Assembly (NCBI GenBank): GCA_004431415.1
Contig: QPMI01000470.1
Span: forward strand, 417,379 to 481,378
DNA length: 64,000 nt
From: Cyanophora paradoxa
Taxonomy: Eukaryota; Glaucocystophyceae; Cyanophorales; Cyanophoraceae
Reading direction: 5' to 3'
Numbering within the stretch: position 1 is the first letter of the stretch; the number at the start of each line of letters is the position of its first letter. Below are positions 43,449 through 52,910 of the stretch, piece by piece. Under the pieces are notes generated by a model. That model was not told where the DNA came from, made no database searches, and saw only the letters and a program-made list of their open reading frames with translations. The position numbers were made by a program, and so were the translations under genes.

Positions 43449-46400
43449 CTAGTATGCTGCCCGTCGCGGACTTGAACGTAATGACTCGCCCACGTGGGGC
43501 TCGGCAGATTCGTCGTGCAGCTGCTCCGCCTCAAACACGGCTACGAACGCGCCCTTCGTCCACTTCACCTTCCGGGCCCCGCTGGGGAGCGAGGCCATGG
43601 CTGACGCGCGCTCTCCCGCCCGCCGCATCGGGTGCCGCAGCTTCTTCCCGTCAACCGTGAGCGCGTTCGCCACCTCACGCCACCACGCAGGCTCGCTCTT
43701 CTGCAGCGTTCCCTTGGGCGCGCCCATGTACAGGTCCTGCCAGGTTCGCAAGGTCTCGCCGTCCGCTGCTGTCACCGCGTCCATGGTCGTCACGCCCGCC
43801 CCGTAAAGGCAGGGGCCGCGACGCTGAAGACGGCTCTTGGGATGTGCATTGCCACGACGTAGCGCCGGTCGAGGCGCTCCGGGTCAGGCCAAGGCTTCGC
43901 CCCGGGCAAGGTGCGGAACGCCGCGTAGCGCGCGTGATTCGACATCAGCCGGTACTTACGGCGCTGCATCTGCGGCATGATCGCCGCCAGGGCGTTTCTG
44001 CGGGCGAGGTCGCTGGAGACGGGTGCGTTTAGGAACTCGGTCGGGAGCAGAGGCACCCCAAGCTTCTCCTGCAGCGCGCGCACCCGGTGCCGTACAACCC
44101 GGGCCAGCAGCGAGCCCTCTGGCGCGCAGAGCCGGATCTGAGCCTCTGTGATTTGCGCCTCCGCTTGCAGGTGGGCTGTTCGTTTGAGGCTGTACCCCCG
44201 TGGCTCCAGATCGCGTAATTCGTCGTCGAGGCAGCGAGGTTCCCGTGGTGCTTGACGACCCGCATCCAAATACGATCGAGTTCCTGGCACTGACTCTCGC
44301 TCAGGGTCATGAGCTTCAGGCCGTACGAGATGCGGGCCTGTACTACGGCCTCGACAAGGTAGCAGGCCTCGTTCGCGGTGAGCTTCTTGCGTTCTATCAG
44401 CGCGACTGCGCCCCGCGCCTGATCGCAGATGTACTGCCACTGACGATCCCAGTTCAGGTTTGCGCTCATGTATACCCCGAGGAGCTTGAAGTGCTCGTGG
44501 GGCTGGCGGACAAGTCCGACGGGGGTACCGTTGATCTTCGGCGGGGAGGGCTGCTTCTCCTTCTTCTTCGCGGCGGGTGGGCCCCAGGTTTGCTCTCAAC
44601 CTCGCGACGTGCGTTGTTCCACGTGAAGATCGTCTTCTTTGCGTTGACCTCGATATCGTGCAGGCGGAAGAACTCGCCGGCCACGTCGGCCTGGGTCTGC
44701 AGCCCCCGCATGCTGCCGCTCATCCACTTCGTGTCGTCGGCGTACGCCACGCCGCTGACGCGGGCCCGGCCCTCGCGTTCCGCAGCATCGGTCTCCCTCG
44801 GGTTCCCCATCACGTACGCCGTGCCCGGCTCCTCCCAGCTCTCGGGTGGGCATAGTGCTCTATCGTCTTTGCCGTCTTCTTTCCGTGCTGGCGCTCGTGC
44901 TGATCCAGGCGCTCTTGCGCGCAGAGGAGGGCATCGTAGAAGATCAGCCAGTGCAGCGGCGACTCGACGCCGCCCTGCGGCAGCCCGCACTCGAGCTCGA
45001 ACTCGTCGGAGAGGCCGTGACCGGAGATTGCCCGCGCCCTGCGGCGCCGGAATATGTTCCTGTGGAGTTCGATGTACCCCTCGGGTACGTTTAGCCTCCG
45101 CATCGAGAGCTCCATGCTCTCCCACGAGACGGAGTCGTACGCTCGCCTGATATCCTGCAGCAGGATGTACAGGGCTTCTTGAACTCCTTCGCGTCCTCGA
45201 GGACTGCGTTAAAGACGTGGAGGGCGTCGTCCGTCGAGCAACCAGGTCTGAAGCCGTAGTTGGCCCCTTTCAGGAGCCCGTTCTGATGGATTGTCCGGAC
45301 AGGCGCGCGTTCAGGAGGCCAGTGGTCAGCTTCAGGGCCACCTCCTGCAGGGTGATCGGTCGCAGGTTATTTTCGATATCCCCGTCCCACTCCCGGCTCT
45401 TAGTAATGCCGAGGATGTTGCCCTGACACACGGCGTCCGGCAGGTCCCGGAGGCGGATCGCTTCAGCCACCAGCGAGAGCAGCAGCTTCCGGCCCCAGTG
45501 TACGGGCTCCGCTTCCGTGGCCTCCTCGGCGCTCTCGTCGGCTGGGCTCGGGCCCTCCGGCGCTGGGCCACCGGCCTCGTCGCCCTTCCGTCTTTGGGCT
45601 TCGGCTTGGGCACCGGCGCCCATAGGAACTTCACCATAGCATATGAGAAGTTCGACGGCCCGGCTGCCGTGTTTCTTAGCGTTTTAATGTAGTCGCCGAG
45701 CTCGCCTTCGTTCGGCACCGACATGTCGTTTCGGAATAGTGCAGGGTCCGCGTATGCTTTTGGCTCGTATTCCAGCCTCCAGAAGTCGATCAGTTCTTTC
45801 CCCATGCTATCCTTCAGCGCACTTTCCGGTATTGTCTCTGGGGTGCAGCCCACGCGTGGGCGTCGGCGTCGGCACCATTTCCGCCAGTGCTCTTTTAGGA
45901 GTCGTTTCACTTCCTCAGGCTCCGTGTAGATTTCATACGTTTTTCCGTCCTTGGATACACGCGTGATGTGCATGATCGGGCGGTTCCGCGGCTTTTCTAG
46001 CACCGCGGCTATATAGGATCCGAGCTGGCGGCCGTCCATGAACTTGTCTAGCCTCTCTTTTAATGCCCTCTCAACGTCCTCCGCCTGGAGCGCCCGGCGG
46101 ATTTTCTGCAGGTCGTGCCGCGTCCGGTTTCGCCATACTTTCAGCTCCCGGAAGAAGGTCGCCCAGTCTTCTTTGAGCTGCCGCCGGTGCATCTCGGCCC
46201 AGTCCTCTTGCTGATCAGCCGCGGGGGGTACGGCTGGAACCGGCGCGGGGCTACCGCTGCGCGAGCCTTGTGAGCTGTGCGAGCTCGAGTGCGCATACGG
46301 GGATCCGGGCGGCGGTGAGCCTTGTTCAGCCCTCGCTTGGCGCCGTTCAGCCGGACGGAGCGGGAAGGGTCGGAGACCTTCCCTGGCGGTCACGTAGTGC

Positions 46401-48253
46401 AGCAGCTTCTCGATCGCCTGGACCGTCAGCTCCGACGGGATCCCGCCTGGTTCCTTCCTCCAGGCAGCGAGAATGCGGGCAACTCTGGCGTCGGCCTTCG
46501 CCTGCCACGGCAGGTTGCGCGGCTTGGTCGGCTTCCCCCCTCGGCCCCTCATGCATAGATGTTCCTTTGCCACCTCCTGAACAAGGCTCGCGCTCGCAGC
46601 GTGGATGCGGCTCAGTCGCTCGAGACGCTCTTCCGGCGTGCCCTCGCCGACGGCGTCGAGGTCCGCCCCGACGGCTTCGCCGAGCTGCCTGTTTAGCTCT
46701 CTTTTCAGCTCATCTTTTTCGTTTTGTGTGCGCTTCAGGCCGTCCGGGTCAAACACTGGTGGCCCGGGTTTCGGTTCTGGCTTCGGTCCCACCGGCGCTG
46801 TCATGCCCGCCTCCTTCAGGTCGAAGTCCGCGAACGCTGGATAGTGGTCTGAGTCGTGCGGCGCATCGACCCACGCGGGGCACGTGTGCGCGCTGAGGAG
46901 CGCGTGATCCAGTGATTCCGAGACCAGCACTGCATCGATGCGCGCCGCGTGCCAGAGCGCGTCTTTTGGTAGGTCAGCCGGCGTTTCCTCCTCGGCTTCG
47001 CGTTCCGCGCCCTCTGACTCGTCTACTCCGTCTGACGGTACAGGTGCCACCGCCGCCCCGACCGACGCTCCTTGGCCCTTGCTTCCGTGCGGGGTGCGGT
47101 GCGTGATCTCGCGTGCTCCGCAGAGAGTTCCGTCATCATGTTTCGCCGCGTGTGACATCCCGGCGTCGCGCAGGTGCTCACCGGCCGGGCCTGTGAAGAT
47201 GCGCGCGGGAAGGGTGCTGACGCGAGCGCTCCCGTCGGTCGAGGGGGGCGCAGCGCCGGCACCCCCGAACGCGAAGCCGGCCCCTGCGAGCGCCGCCGGC
47301 AGGGCGCGCGCCAGCGCCTGCGACACCGCCTGAGAGATATCGACATCGGTCTGCGATGTGGGCGGCGGGTCGGCGGCGGCGCCGTGCACGAAGGGGCGGG
47401 ACGGTGCGCTCCGCGGGACGAATACAGCACCAGGGACGGCGGCGGTCGCCGTGGGGACGTGGTGGGACAGGGCCGCGCCGGCGGGGGTGCCGGGGGCCGG
47501 CAGCGGGGCAGGGGCCTCGAGCGGCAGGTGCGTGACCTGGGCTGGGGCGGGCCGCTGCGCGTGCTCGAGCAGGCTCTGGTGCTGCGCCAGCACCATGCGC
47601 TGCTGGTCGACGGCGCTCACGAGGGCGCTGAGGTCGCGCGTCAGGGGAGCAACCGCTGCCGCGACCGCTGAGGCGGTCGCCTGCTGCACGCTCGCCGCGA
47701 GCTGCTGGGTCAGCATCGGGCCGAGCTGTGACAGATCCACCACGGGGCCGGCGATCCGGGGCCGGGCAGGACTGCGAGGGGTCCCGCCGGCGGCGCGCGC
47801 GAAGCTCGGGCCTCCGGTATGCGAGGTGCGAGCACGGGGGCGGGCTGAGGCGGCGCGGATCCGGATGCCGGGGTCGACGGCGCGGCCGCGGAACCCCCGC
47901 CCGCGGGTGCGGGGGGGGCGGCAGCCGCGTGCGAAGTCTGCTGCAGCAGCCTCGCTGTCGACGCAGGAGGAGCGGCGGGGCCGCCGGGATGCTGCTGCTC
48001 GGCCTGCGCGGAGTGCGAGGCGAGCCCTGGCGCAGGGGCGATCCCGACGGGCGGCTGCAGATCTGAGGTCGTCTGCAGCTGCGAGCCCGCATCTCCTACC
48101 GCTGTAGCTACCGGTGTAGCTGCTGGCGCCTCCGGTTGGCGCGGGTCGGGAGGTGCACTCTGGAACCGCGATGGTCCCGCCTCCGAGGCTGCGCGAGTGG
48201 CCGTGCGGCCACGGGTCTCGACAACCATGTTGCGTACGGCCGGAACGCTCTGC
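43449..48253 (-). pseudogene. LINE Gag/endonuclease/reverse transcriptase region, multiply frameshifted
   Basis: The 45332-48277 frame holds a Gln/Ala coiled-coil Gag-like region (LTQQLAASVQQATASAV), the truncated endonuclease end (RIDAVLVSESL, APHDSDHYPAFADFD) and the RT N-terminus (MHITRVSKDGKTYEIYT, DYIKTLRNTAAGPSNFSYA). RT then continues in other frames: LLLSLVAEAIRLRDLPDAV with ENNLRPITLQEVALKL (45623-45270), YGFRPGCSTDDALHVFNAV (about 45260-45185), MRRLNVP with CGLPQGGVESPLHWLIFYDA (45115-44810), GVAYADDTKWM (about 44760-44720), and WDRQWQYICDQARGAVALI (44469-44029). The catalytic YADD is present. Frame changes fall near 45620, 45280, 45185, 44860, 44520, 44190 and 43790. Confidence 0.7.
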
Positions 48254-48378
48254 AGAGCTCGAGGCGCGACGGCGCACTCGGGGTACAACAACTGAAGAGG
48301 GGCGGGCAGTCGTGCCTCGGGTACAGCTGCTCTACGTCTACTCGCGGGTTGACCTAAGTAAACTACTTTACTATCAAT
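48254..48378 (-). repeat. Split direct repeat A1 of the DIRS element
   Basis: This is the 125-bp 5' terminal repeat in element orientation, identical to A2 (35877-36001). The inner border at 48254 abuts LINE sequence. Confidence 0.88.
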
Positions 48379-48411
48379 TGGCCGGCTTGGCGCCGGCAGC
48401 CTTGGCTCGTA
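48378..48411 (+). repeat. 34-bp direct repeat flanking the DIRS element, right copy
   Basis: Identical to 35784-35817. It is followed after 26 bp by the start codon of F-box gene 3. Confidence 0.85.
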
Positions 48412-48437
48412 GCCTCGACGTCCACGACTCGGCAGCG

Positions 48438-50000
48438 ATGCGCTCGGTCGCTTCATTCGACGCGCTCGACGACGCGGTGCTCGGCGGCGTCCTCGCGCGG
48501 CTCGGCCCGGCCGGCGCGTGGCGCGCGCGGCTCGTCTGCCGGCGCTTCCGCGACATCGTCGTCGACGGCATTGAGTGGGGATCGCTGCGGTTCGAGGCCG
48601 CCCGCGTCGAGGCGCTCACGGGATTCGGCGGGGCGATCCAGCGGGGCACTCTCCGCGTCGCCCGCGGCGCGTCCCTCGAGCTCGAGCTCGCCCCGCCGCC
48701 TAAGGAAGACGCCGATGCCGCGGACCGCTGCGCGGCCCTCGGCCGCCTCGCCGTGGCCGCCGCCCTTGCGTGCTGGGAGGCCGCCGGCGGGCTGCGCTCG
48801 CTCCGCGTCGCCTGGCGCGTGCCGACCTTCCCCGGCCTCGCCGGCGCCATGCAGGAGCACGCCGCCGCGCTGCTGGAGGCGCTCCCTCCTTCCGGCGCCC
48901 TCGAGAGCCTCGCCCTCACAGTCGACGGCTGCGGCGCCGGCGACCCGCGCGGGCCGGCGGCGCGGCGGGGCCCCGGGCCGGCGTTCCACGTCGACGCGGC
49001 GGCCGTCGCGCGCCTGCGCCGCTTCCCCGCCCTCGGCGCCCTCGCCCTCCCCGGGGGCCTCCAGCTGCGCGCCGACGAGACCGCCGCCCTCTCCGCCGCC
49101 CTGCCCCGCCTCCGCCGCCTCCAGGTGCCCGCGTACCCCGCCGCCAGGCCACCCGCGCCGCGCCCCCCGACCTATTCTCCCCCCCCTTCCAGGTGGGCCT
49201 CGCGAACCAGTACGCGCTGGAGGGCCTGTACCCCCTCCCCCTCGAGTCCCTCTCGGCGGGGCCCCTCCTGGCCCCCGACGAGCCCTTCGTTCGCCTCGCC
49301 GCGAGCCCCGCCGGCCGCTCCCTCCGCACCCTCCGCCTCTGGTACCCTCCTCCGCTCCCCTCGAGCTGTACCCCCTCCGAATTCGATCGCAGGCGGAGCG
49401 ACGGGGGCGCCGTGCTGCTGCCCCGCCGGGCCCTGTCCCACCTCTCCCGCCTCCCCTCTCTGACGGCTTTCGACTTCTGCGCCTCCCTCGAGGTCCGCGC
49501 CCCGTACCCCCCCCCCGCCGGCTCCCCCCCCCACACCCGGCCCGACTCTCGCGCGTGCGAAGGCGGGGGACGGGGGGGAGGAGCCGCTGGATCTGCCCCC
49601 GCGCCTGCGCCGCGCGTGCTTCCGCCTGCAGCTCGCCGACTCGCCCGGCGCCGCCGCCGCCGCCCGCGCCCTCGCCGGCGCCCTCCGCCGCTGTACCCCT
49701 CTGACCGACCTCGAGCTCCGCTTCGGTGCGCCCCGTGCGCCCCGTACCCCTTGAACCTCACCCCCCCCCTCTCCCCCCGCAGAGTTCCTGGAGCCGCTGG
49801 GGGAGGGTCCGGGGGGTACCCTGTTGGAGCTCCTGGAGGCCGCGGGGCCGCGGCTGAGGCGGGCGCGCCTCGCGGCCGCGGGGACGGCGCGCGGCGGGCG
49901 GGCGCGGCGCGGCTGCGGCGGGGGGGCGCCGTGGGCGCTGCGCTGGCGGCTGCCCTCGAGGCGGACGGGCTCTGGCGCGCAGCGGGACGCCCGGTTGTAG
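48438..50000 (+). CDS. F-box protein 3, LRR-like C-terminal part
   Basis: From ATG 48438 the F-box reads FDALDDAVLGGVLARLG, AWRARLVCRRFRDIVVDG. LRR-like repeats follow (GGLRSLRVAWRVP; LPPSGALESLALTVDG; FPALGALALPGGLQLRA; LPRLRRLQ). Introns at 49125-49192 and near 49340-49392, 49491-49560 and 49720-49783 have GTACCCC-type sequence. Later exons read GLANQYALEGLYPLPLESL, RRALSHLSRLPSLTAFDFCA, LPPRLRRACFRLQLADSPG, TPLTDLELRF and EFLEPLGEGPGGTLLELLE, to a TAG at 49998-50000. It is a close relative of F-box gene 1. The upstream open frame to 48153 reads through DIRS repeat A1 and is not part of the gene. Confidence 0.72.
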
Positions 50001-50112
50001 ATCCGGAACTAGTAGCGCATTGTCTAGATATCGATCTTCAATCCGAAAATTCAGAGCGATAGAACGAAGAGGGGGCAGGGCGCGGCGGGGCAGGGCGGGG
50101 GGTACACGCCGC

Positions 50113-51620
50113 TCAGAGCAGGTGTGCGTGGGCGCCGGCAGCGCGGAGATCGCCGTCGGCGTCGGCGTATCCCCCGAAGCCCTCCGCCCCGTCGGCCCCG
50201 TACCCCTCCGCGAAGGCGCCGGCCCCGTCGGCATCCCCTCCCAGGAGCGCCCCGTCGGCGTCGGGGTACGCCGCCTCCTCCCCCGCTGCGCCCTCCGCCG
50301 AGTACGCCTGCACCTGTACCCCCGGATCCTTCGTCGGCGGGAGCGGTTCTCTTACGAGGGGGGTACGAGCGCACGGCCTGGTCGAGCAGCAGGGCGGGGT
50401 TAACGTTGGGCCAGTTCGCAACCCACTGGCGCTCCGTGGTTGCCTCGTTGCCCCAGCCGCGGCGGACTGCGCGCGGGGAGGGACAGCGTTCAAGGGGGGG
50501 GGGGGGGGGGGGGGGGGACACGGGAGAGGGGGGAGGGAAGGAAAGGGGGGTACTGATGCTCTGGTTCAGGTCGGACACGCGCTTCATGAGGTACTGCGGC
50601 GTACCGTCCGGTTGGCCCAGCCGCGAGCGGGGGCCCGGATGGGCTGGGCCACGGGGTACCTTGTAAAAGTCGGATCCCTGGTTGCCCTTCTCGTACTCCC
50701 TGCGCATCACCTGTACATGTCCGGAAAAGTAATGAATATCATACTAGGAGATCTATCTCAAAGGCAGAGTATGCGCCGGAGATACTAGGAATTAAATGTA
50801 AGAAACTAAGGCATCGTCACCTGGCCGATCACATCCCGGGCCGCGTTCTCCTCCGCCAGCATGCCCTGCTTCTCGGGGCTCCCGGCGAAGGGCCTGCGCA
50901 CGAAGCCAAGCCGCGGCCGGAGCCGTCCGTCAGACGATCGCGAGCTCAGAGAGGATACGAAAGATCTAGATAAGCTCGAGATAGCTATATCTACTGTTAT
51001 GGACGCGTTGCGACCCGGACCCAGCCGGAGACACTAGCCTCTCGCGAGATGGCCTATTGGTAGAACTGCCGCCTTGACACCCCTTAGTCGTTGGTTCGAC
51101 TCCGGCTGGGTCCGGGTCGCAACGCGTCCATAACATGTTGCGTGCAGTGTGAGGACCCGGGATGATTCGGGGAATCACTAGCCTCTCGCGAGATGGCCTA
51201 TTGGTAGAACTGCCGCCTTGACACCCCTTAGTCGTTGGTTCGACTCCGGCTGGGTCCGGGTCGCAACGCGTCCATAACACTACATATTCGAAGTCAAAGC
51301 CGCACCCAGTCGAAGAGAAGACCACTGAAAGGCGGGGCCCGGGGCGCGCGAGGATGAGATCGGGAATCAGTGATCACTGCGCGCCGCGCGCTCTCCGGAG
51401 CGGCTAGAGGGGACACCGCCCGCTTCGGCGGGCACGCCTAGGCCTAGTGCTCTCCACTGCCCCTTCACCTTCGATCACTGCTTTTGGGTGCGATCGCCGC
51501 TGCCGCGGGCAGGCGCGCACCGTTGGGGTCCGGGGAGAAGGGTCCCGTGCTCGGGTGGTTCGGGTGAACTACCACGCCGTAGCTGAAGAAGGAAAGGGAC
51601 GGTCCGAGGTCATCAGAAAA
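50113..51620 (-). CDS. Multi-exon gene of unknown function
   Basis: Minus-strand exon-like pieces are: about 51600-51500 (FSYGVVVHPNHPSTGPFSP), about 50905-50825 (RPFAGSPEKQGMLAEENAA, RDVIGQ), 50710-50660 (VMRREYEKGNQGSDFYK), 50640-50550 (GTPQYLMKRVSDLNQSI), 50465-50370 (RRGWGNEATTERQWVANWPN, PALLLDQAVR) and a last exon to 50113 that is Gly/Ala/Asp/Tyr-rich (AEGYGADGAEGFGGYADADG). GGGGTAC motifs between them fit minus-strand introns. RQDDAKAYDW at about 51760-51730 may be another upstream exon. I do not recognise the protein. A SINE-like duplication lies inside one intron. Confidence 0.45.
50995..51135 (+). repeat. tRNA-like SINE unit, copy 1, inside an inverted repeat
   Basis: The unit 51032-51135 contains a Pol III A-box-like word (TGGCCTATTGG) and a B-box word (GGTTCGACTCC). 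It ends CGCAACGCGTCCATAACA. The last 35 bp are the reverse complement of 50995-51030, so the unit is bracketed by a long inverted repeat. The anticodon arm does not fold cleanly (TTGACAC loop, Val-GAC-like), so it looks tRNA-derived rather than a functional tRNA. Confidence 0.6.
51176..51279 (+). repeat. tRNA-like SINE unit, copy 2
   Basis: 104 bp identical by eye to 51032-51135 and in the same orientation, without the 5' inverted arm. The 40-bp spacer between copies contains GGACCCGGGATGATTCGGGG. Confidence 0.6.
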
Positions 51621-52140
51621 GCGACGGATGGGTCGGCCAGGGCCGGGCCGGGCCGGGCGGGGGCGCACTTGGCGGGGTAGTTCGAGGCGGGGTCCACAAG
51701 CGAGCGGACCGGGGGGTACCCCCAGTCGTAGGCCTTGGCGTCGTCCTGCCGCGAAAGAAGAGCTGATCATGAGCGGGTTCTCCAGCTTCGGGCGGGGCTT
51801 AAGCAACGGCTTTAAAGAAGAGGCTTATATAATTAGATATAACTCGAGGTCAAGGACAAAGAATTAGATATTAGATCTTAGAATTCGGGCGGGGCTTAAG
51901 CAACGGCTTCAAAGAAGAGGCGTAGAGATGAGAGGGGCTCGAGGTCGAGGGCTCTAAGAAAGACGTCAGGGGAAAGGGGAGGGGGGGGGTTGAGGGGTGG
52001 GGGTGCGAGGCGGGGGAAGGGGTGGGTGGGGAGGGGGGGGTGCGAGGCGGGGGAGAAGGGAGGGGGGAGAAGGGGATGGGGGTAGGAAAGGAAGGGGGGA
52101 GGAGGAAGGGCGGGAGGCGGGGGCGGCGGGGGGGGGGGGG
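51300..52140. other. Spacer ending at a composition boundary
   Basis: GC-rich sequence. It includes one or two probable minus-strand exons at about 51500-51600 and 51730-51760, a repeated phrase GGGCGGGGCTTAAGCAACGG (51793 and 51887), and a G/A-rich tract at 51960-52140 that ends exactly where the AT-rich region starts. Confidence 0.45.
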
Positions 52141-52141
52141 G

Positions 52142-52212
52142 ACACATATAAAAACAAATATTATTATCCCTCGCGTTCCGCTCAGGATAATAATATTTGT
52201 TTTTATATGTGT
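52142..52212. repeat. 28-bp perfect inverted repeat at the GC/AT boundary
   Basis: Arms 52142-52169 (ACACATATAAAAACAAATAT...) and 52185-52212 are perfect reverse complements around a 15-nt GC-rich loop (CTCGCGTTCCGCTCA). The sequence is GC-rich host-like to the left and AT-rich to the right. Confidence 0.9.
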
Positions 52213-52471
52213 GTTACTATAAGTTATATAAAGATATTAGCATTTTTATCATAGTGTATATCGATATGTGATATGTATTCTATCGGTAGTTCGTAAATGA
52301 ATCAATAAAAATAATATAAGTATCGTGGAATCTTTGTAAAATATGTATATATAATATGTAATCGCGATATAGCCGATATGTGTTTACGATGCGCGATGTG
52401 TATCTAAAACAACTACAATGTGCTGCTTGGGACGCGCCTCATATAGTCATGTGTATCACCTACGTAGCTTC

Positions 52472-52693
52472 GATAGGGTGGGGCGGGTGGGGTGAGGTGG
52501 GGCATTTTTTTGAATTCCCTAAAATGTTTCACTCCCAAAAATTCTTGGTCAAAAAAGACCCCACCCAACCCCACTTACCCCACCCTGTATTATTCTCTTT
52601 ATCTATGATTGATTTCAATGTAATTTAAATATAAATATGTATGATTGAGTATGTTAAATTAATACTGGGTGGGGTGTGAGGGTGGGGTGTGAG
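52472..52693 (+). repeat. G-rich hairpin element, copy 1 (about 222 bp)
   Basis: Starts GATAGGGTGGGGCGGGTGGG, then GAGGTGGGGCATTTTTTTGA. The middle AAAAAAGACCCCACCCAACC and CCCCACCCTGT pairs with the start to form a long stem. An AT-rich segment with TTGATTTCAATGTAAT follows, and the end is GGGTGGGGTGTGAG twice. No ORF is seen. It is MITE-like in size and hairpin potential. Confidence 0.8.
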
Positions 52694-52791
52694 TGGTATC
52701 GGTATGGTAGTCCAATCTAAGATGGCACACATAAAATCATGATGTGTTATTTTTACTTCCGGTTTGATACTTATCGGACTTCGATAACTTC

Positions 52792-52910
52792 GATAGGGTG
52801 GGGCGGGTGGGGTGAGGTGGGGCATTTTTTTGAATTCCCTAAAATAATTCCCCCTCAAAAATTCTTGGTCAAAAAAGACCCCACCCAACCCCACTTACCC
52901 CACCCTGTAT
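52792..52910 (+). repeat. G-rich hairpin element, copy 2, 5' half
   Basis: Nearly identical to the first half of copy 1, up to CCCCACCCTGTAT. Its AT-rich second half is displaced to 54520-54610 by an insert. Confidence 0.8.

Larger units (their letters stand above)
40870..48253 (-). mobile_element. LINE with RNase H domain, nested in the DIRS element
   Basis: On the minus strand a Gag-like region (about 48250-47000), the C-terminal end of an APE-type endonuclease (about 46945-46815), reverse transcriptase (about 46000-44000), and RNase H followed by a Cys-His tail (43422-41183) appear in the order of a non-LTR retrotransposon. It starts directly inside DIRS repeat A1 and ends near 40870 before the DIRS 5' leader, in the same orientation. 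At least six changes of frame are needed to read through it. The endonuclease N-terminal part is absent between the Gag-like region and IDAVLVSESLDHALL, so an internal deletion is likely. Exact ends and any target duplication are not visible to me. Confidence 0.75.
35815..48378 (-). mobile_element. DIRS/PAT-type tyrosine-recombinase retrotransposon with split direct repeats
   Basis: Read on the minus strand the order is A1 (48378-48254), Gag, RT-RNase H, tyrosine recombinase, B1 (36292-36256), A2 (36001-35877), B2 (35851-35815). A1/A2 are 125 bp and B1/B2 are 37 bp, each pair identical by eye. A1-ORFs-B1-A2-B2 is the split-direct-repeat structure known for PAT and Kangaroo elements, which integrate by tyrosine recombinase via a circular intermediate. 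A LINE of about 7.4 kb lies inside it between A1 and Gag, so the DIRS element itself is roughly 5 kb. It is flanked by a 34-bp direct repeat. Perfect terminal repeats suggest a recent insertion, although two ORFs carry apparent frameshifts. Confidence 0.85.

Noticed and set aside
48153-48437. Longer N-terminus for F-box gene 3 reading through YSRVDLSKLLYYQ
   Set aside because: That stretch is DIRS repeat A1 and the flanking 34-mer; the F-box gene starts at ATG 48438.
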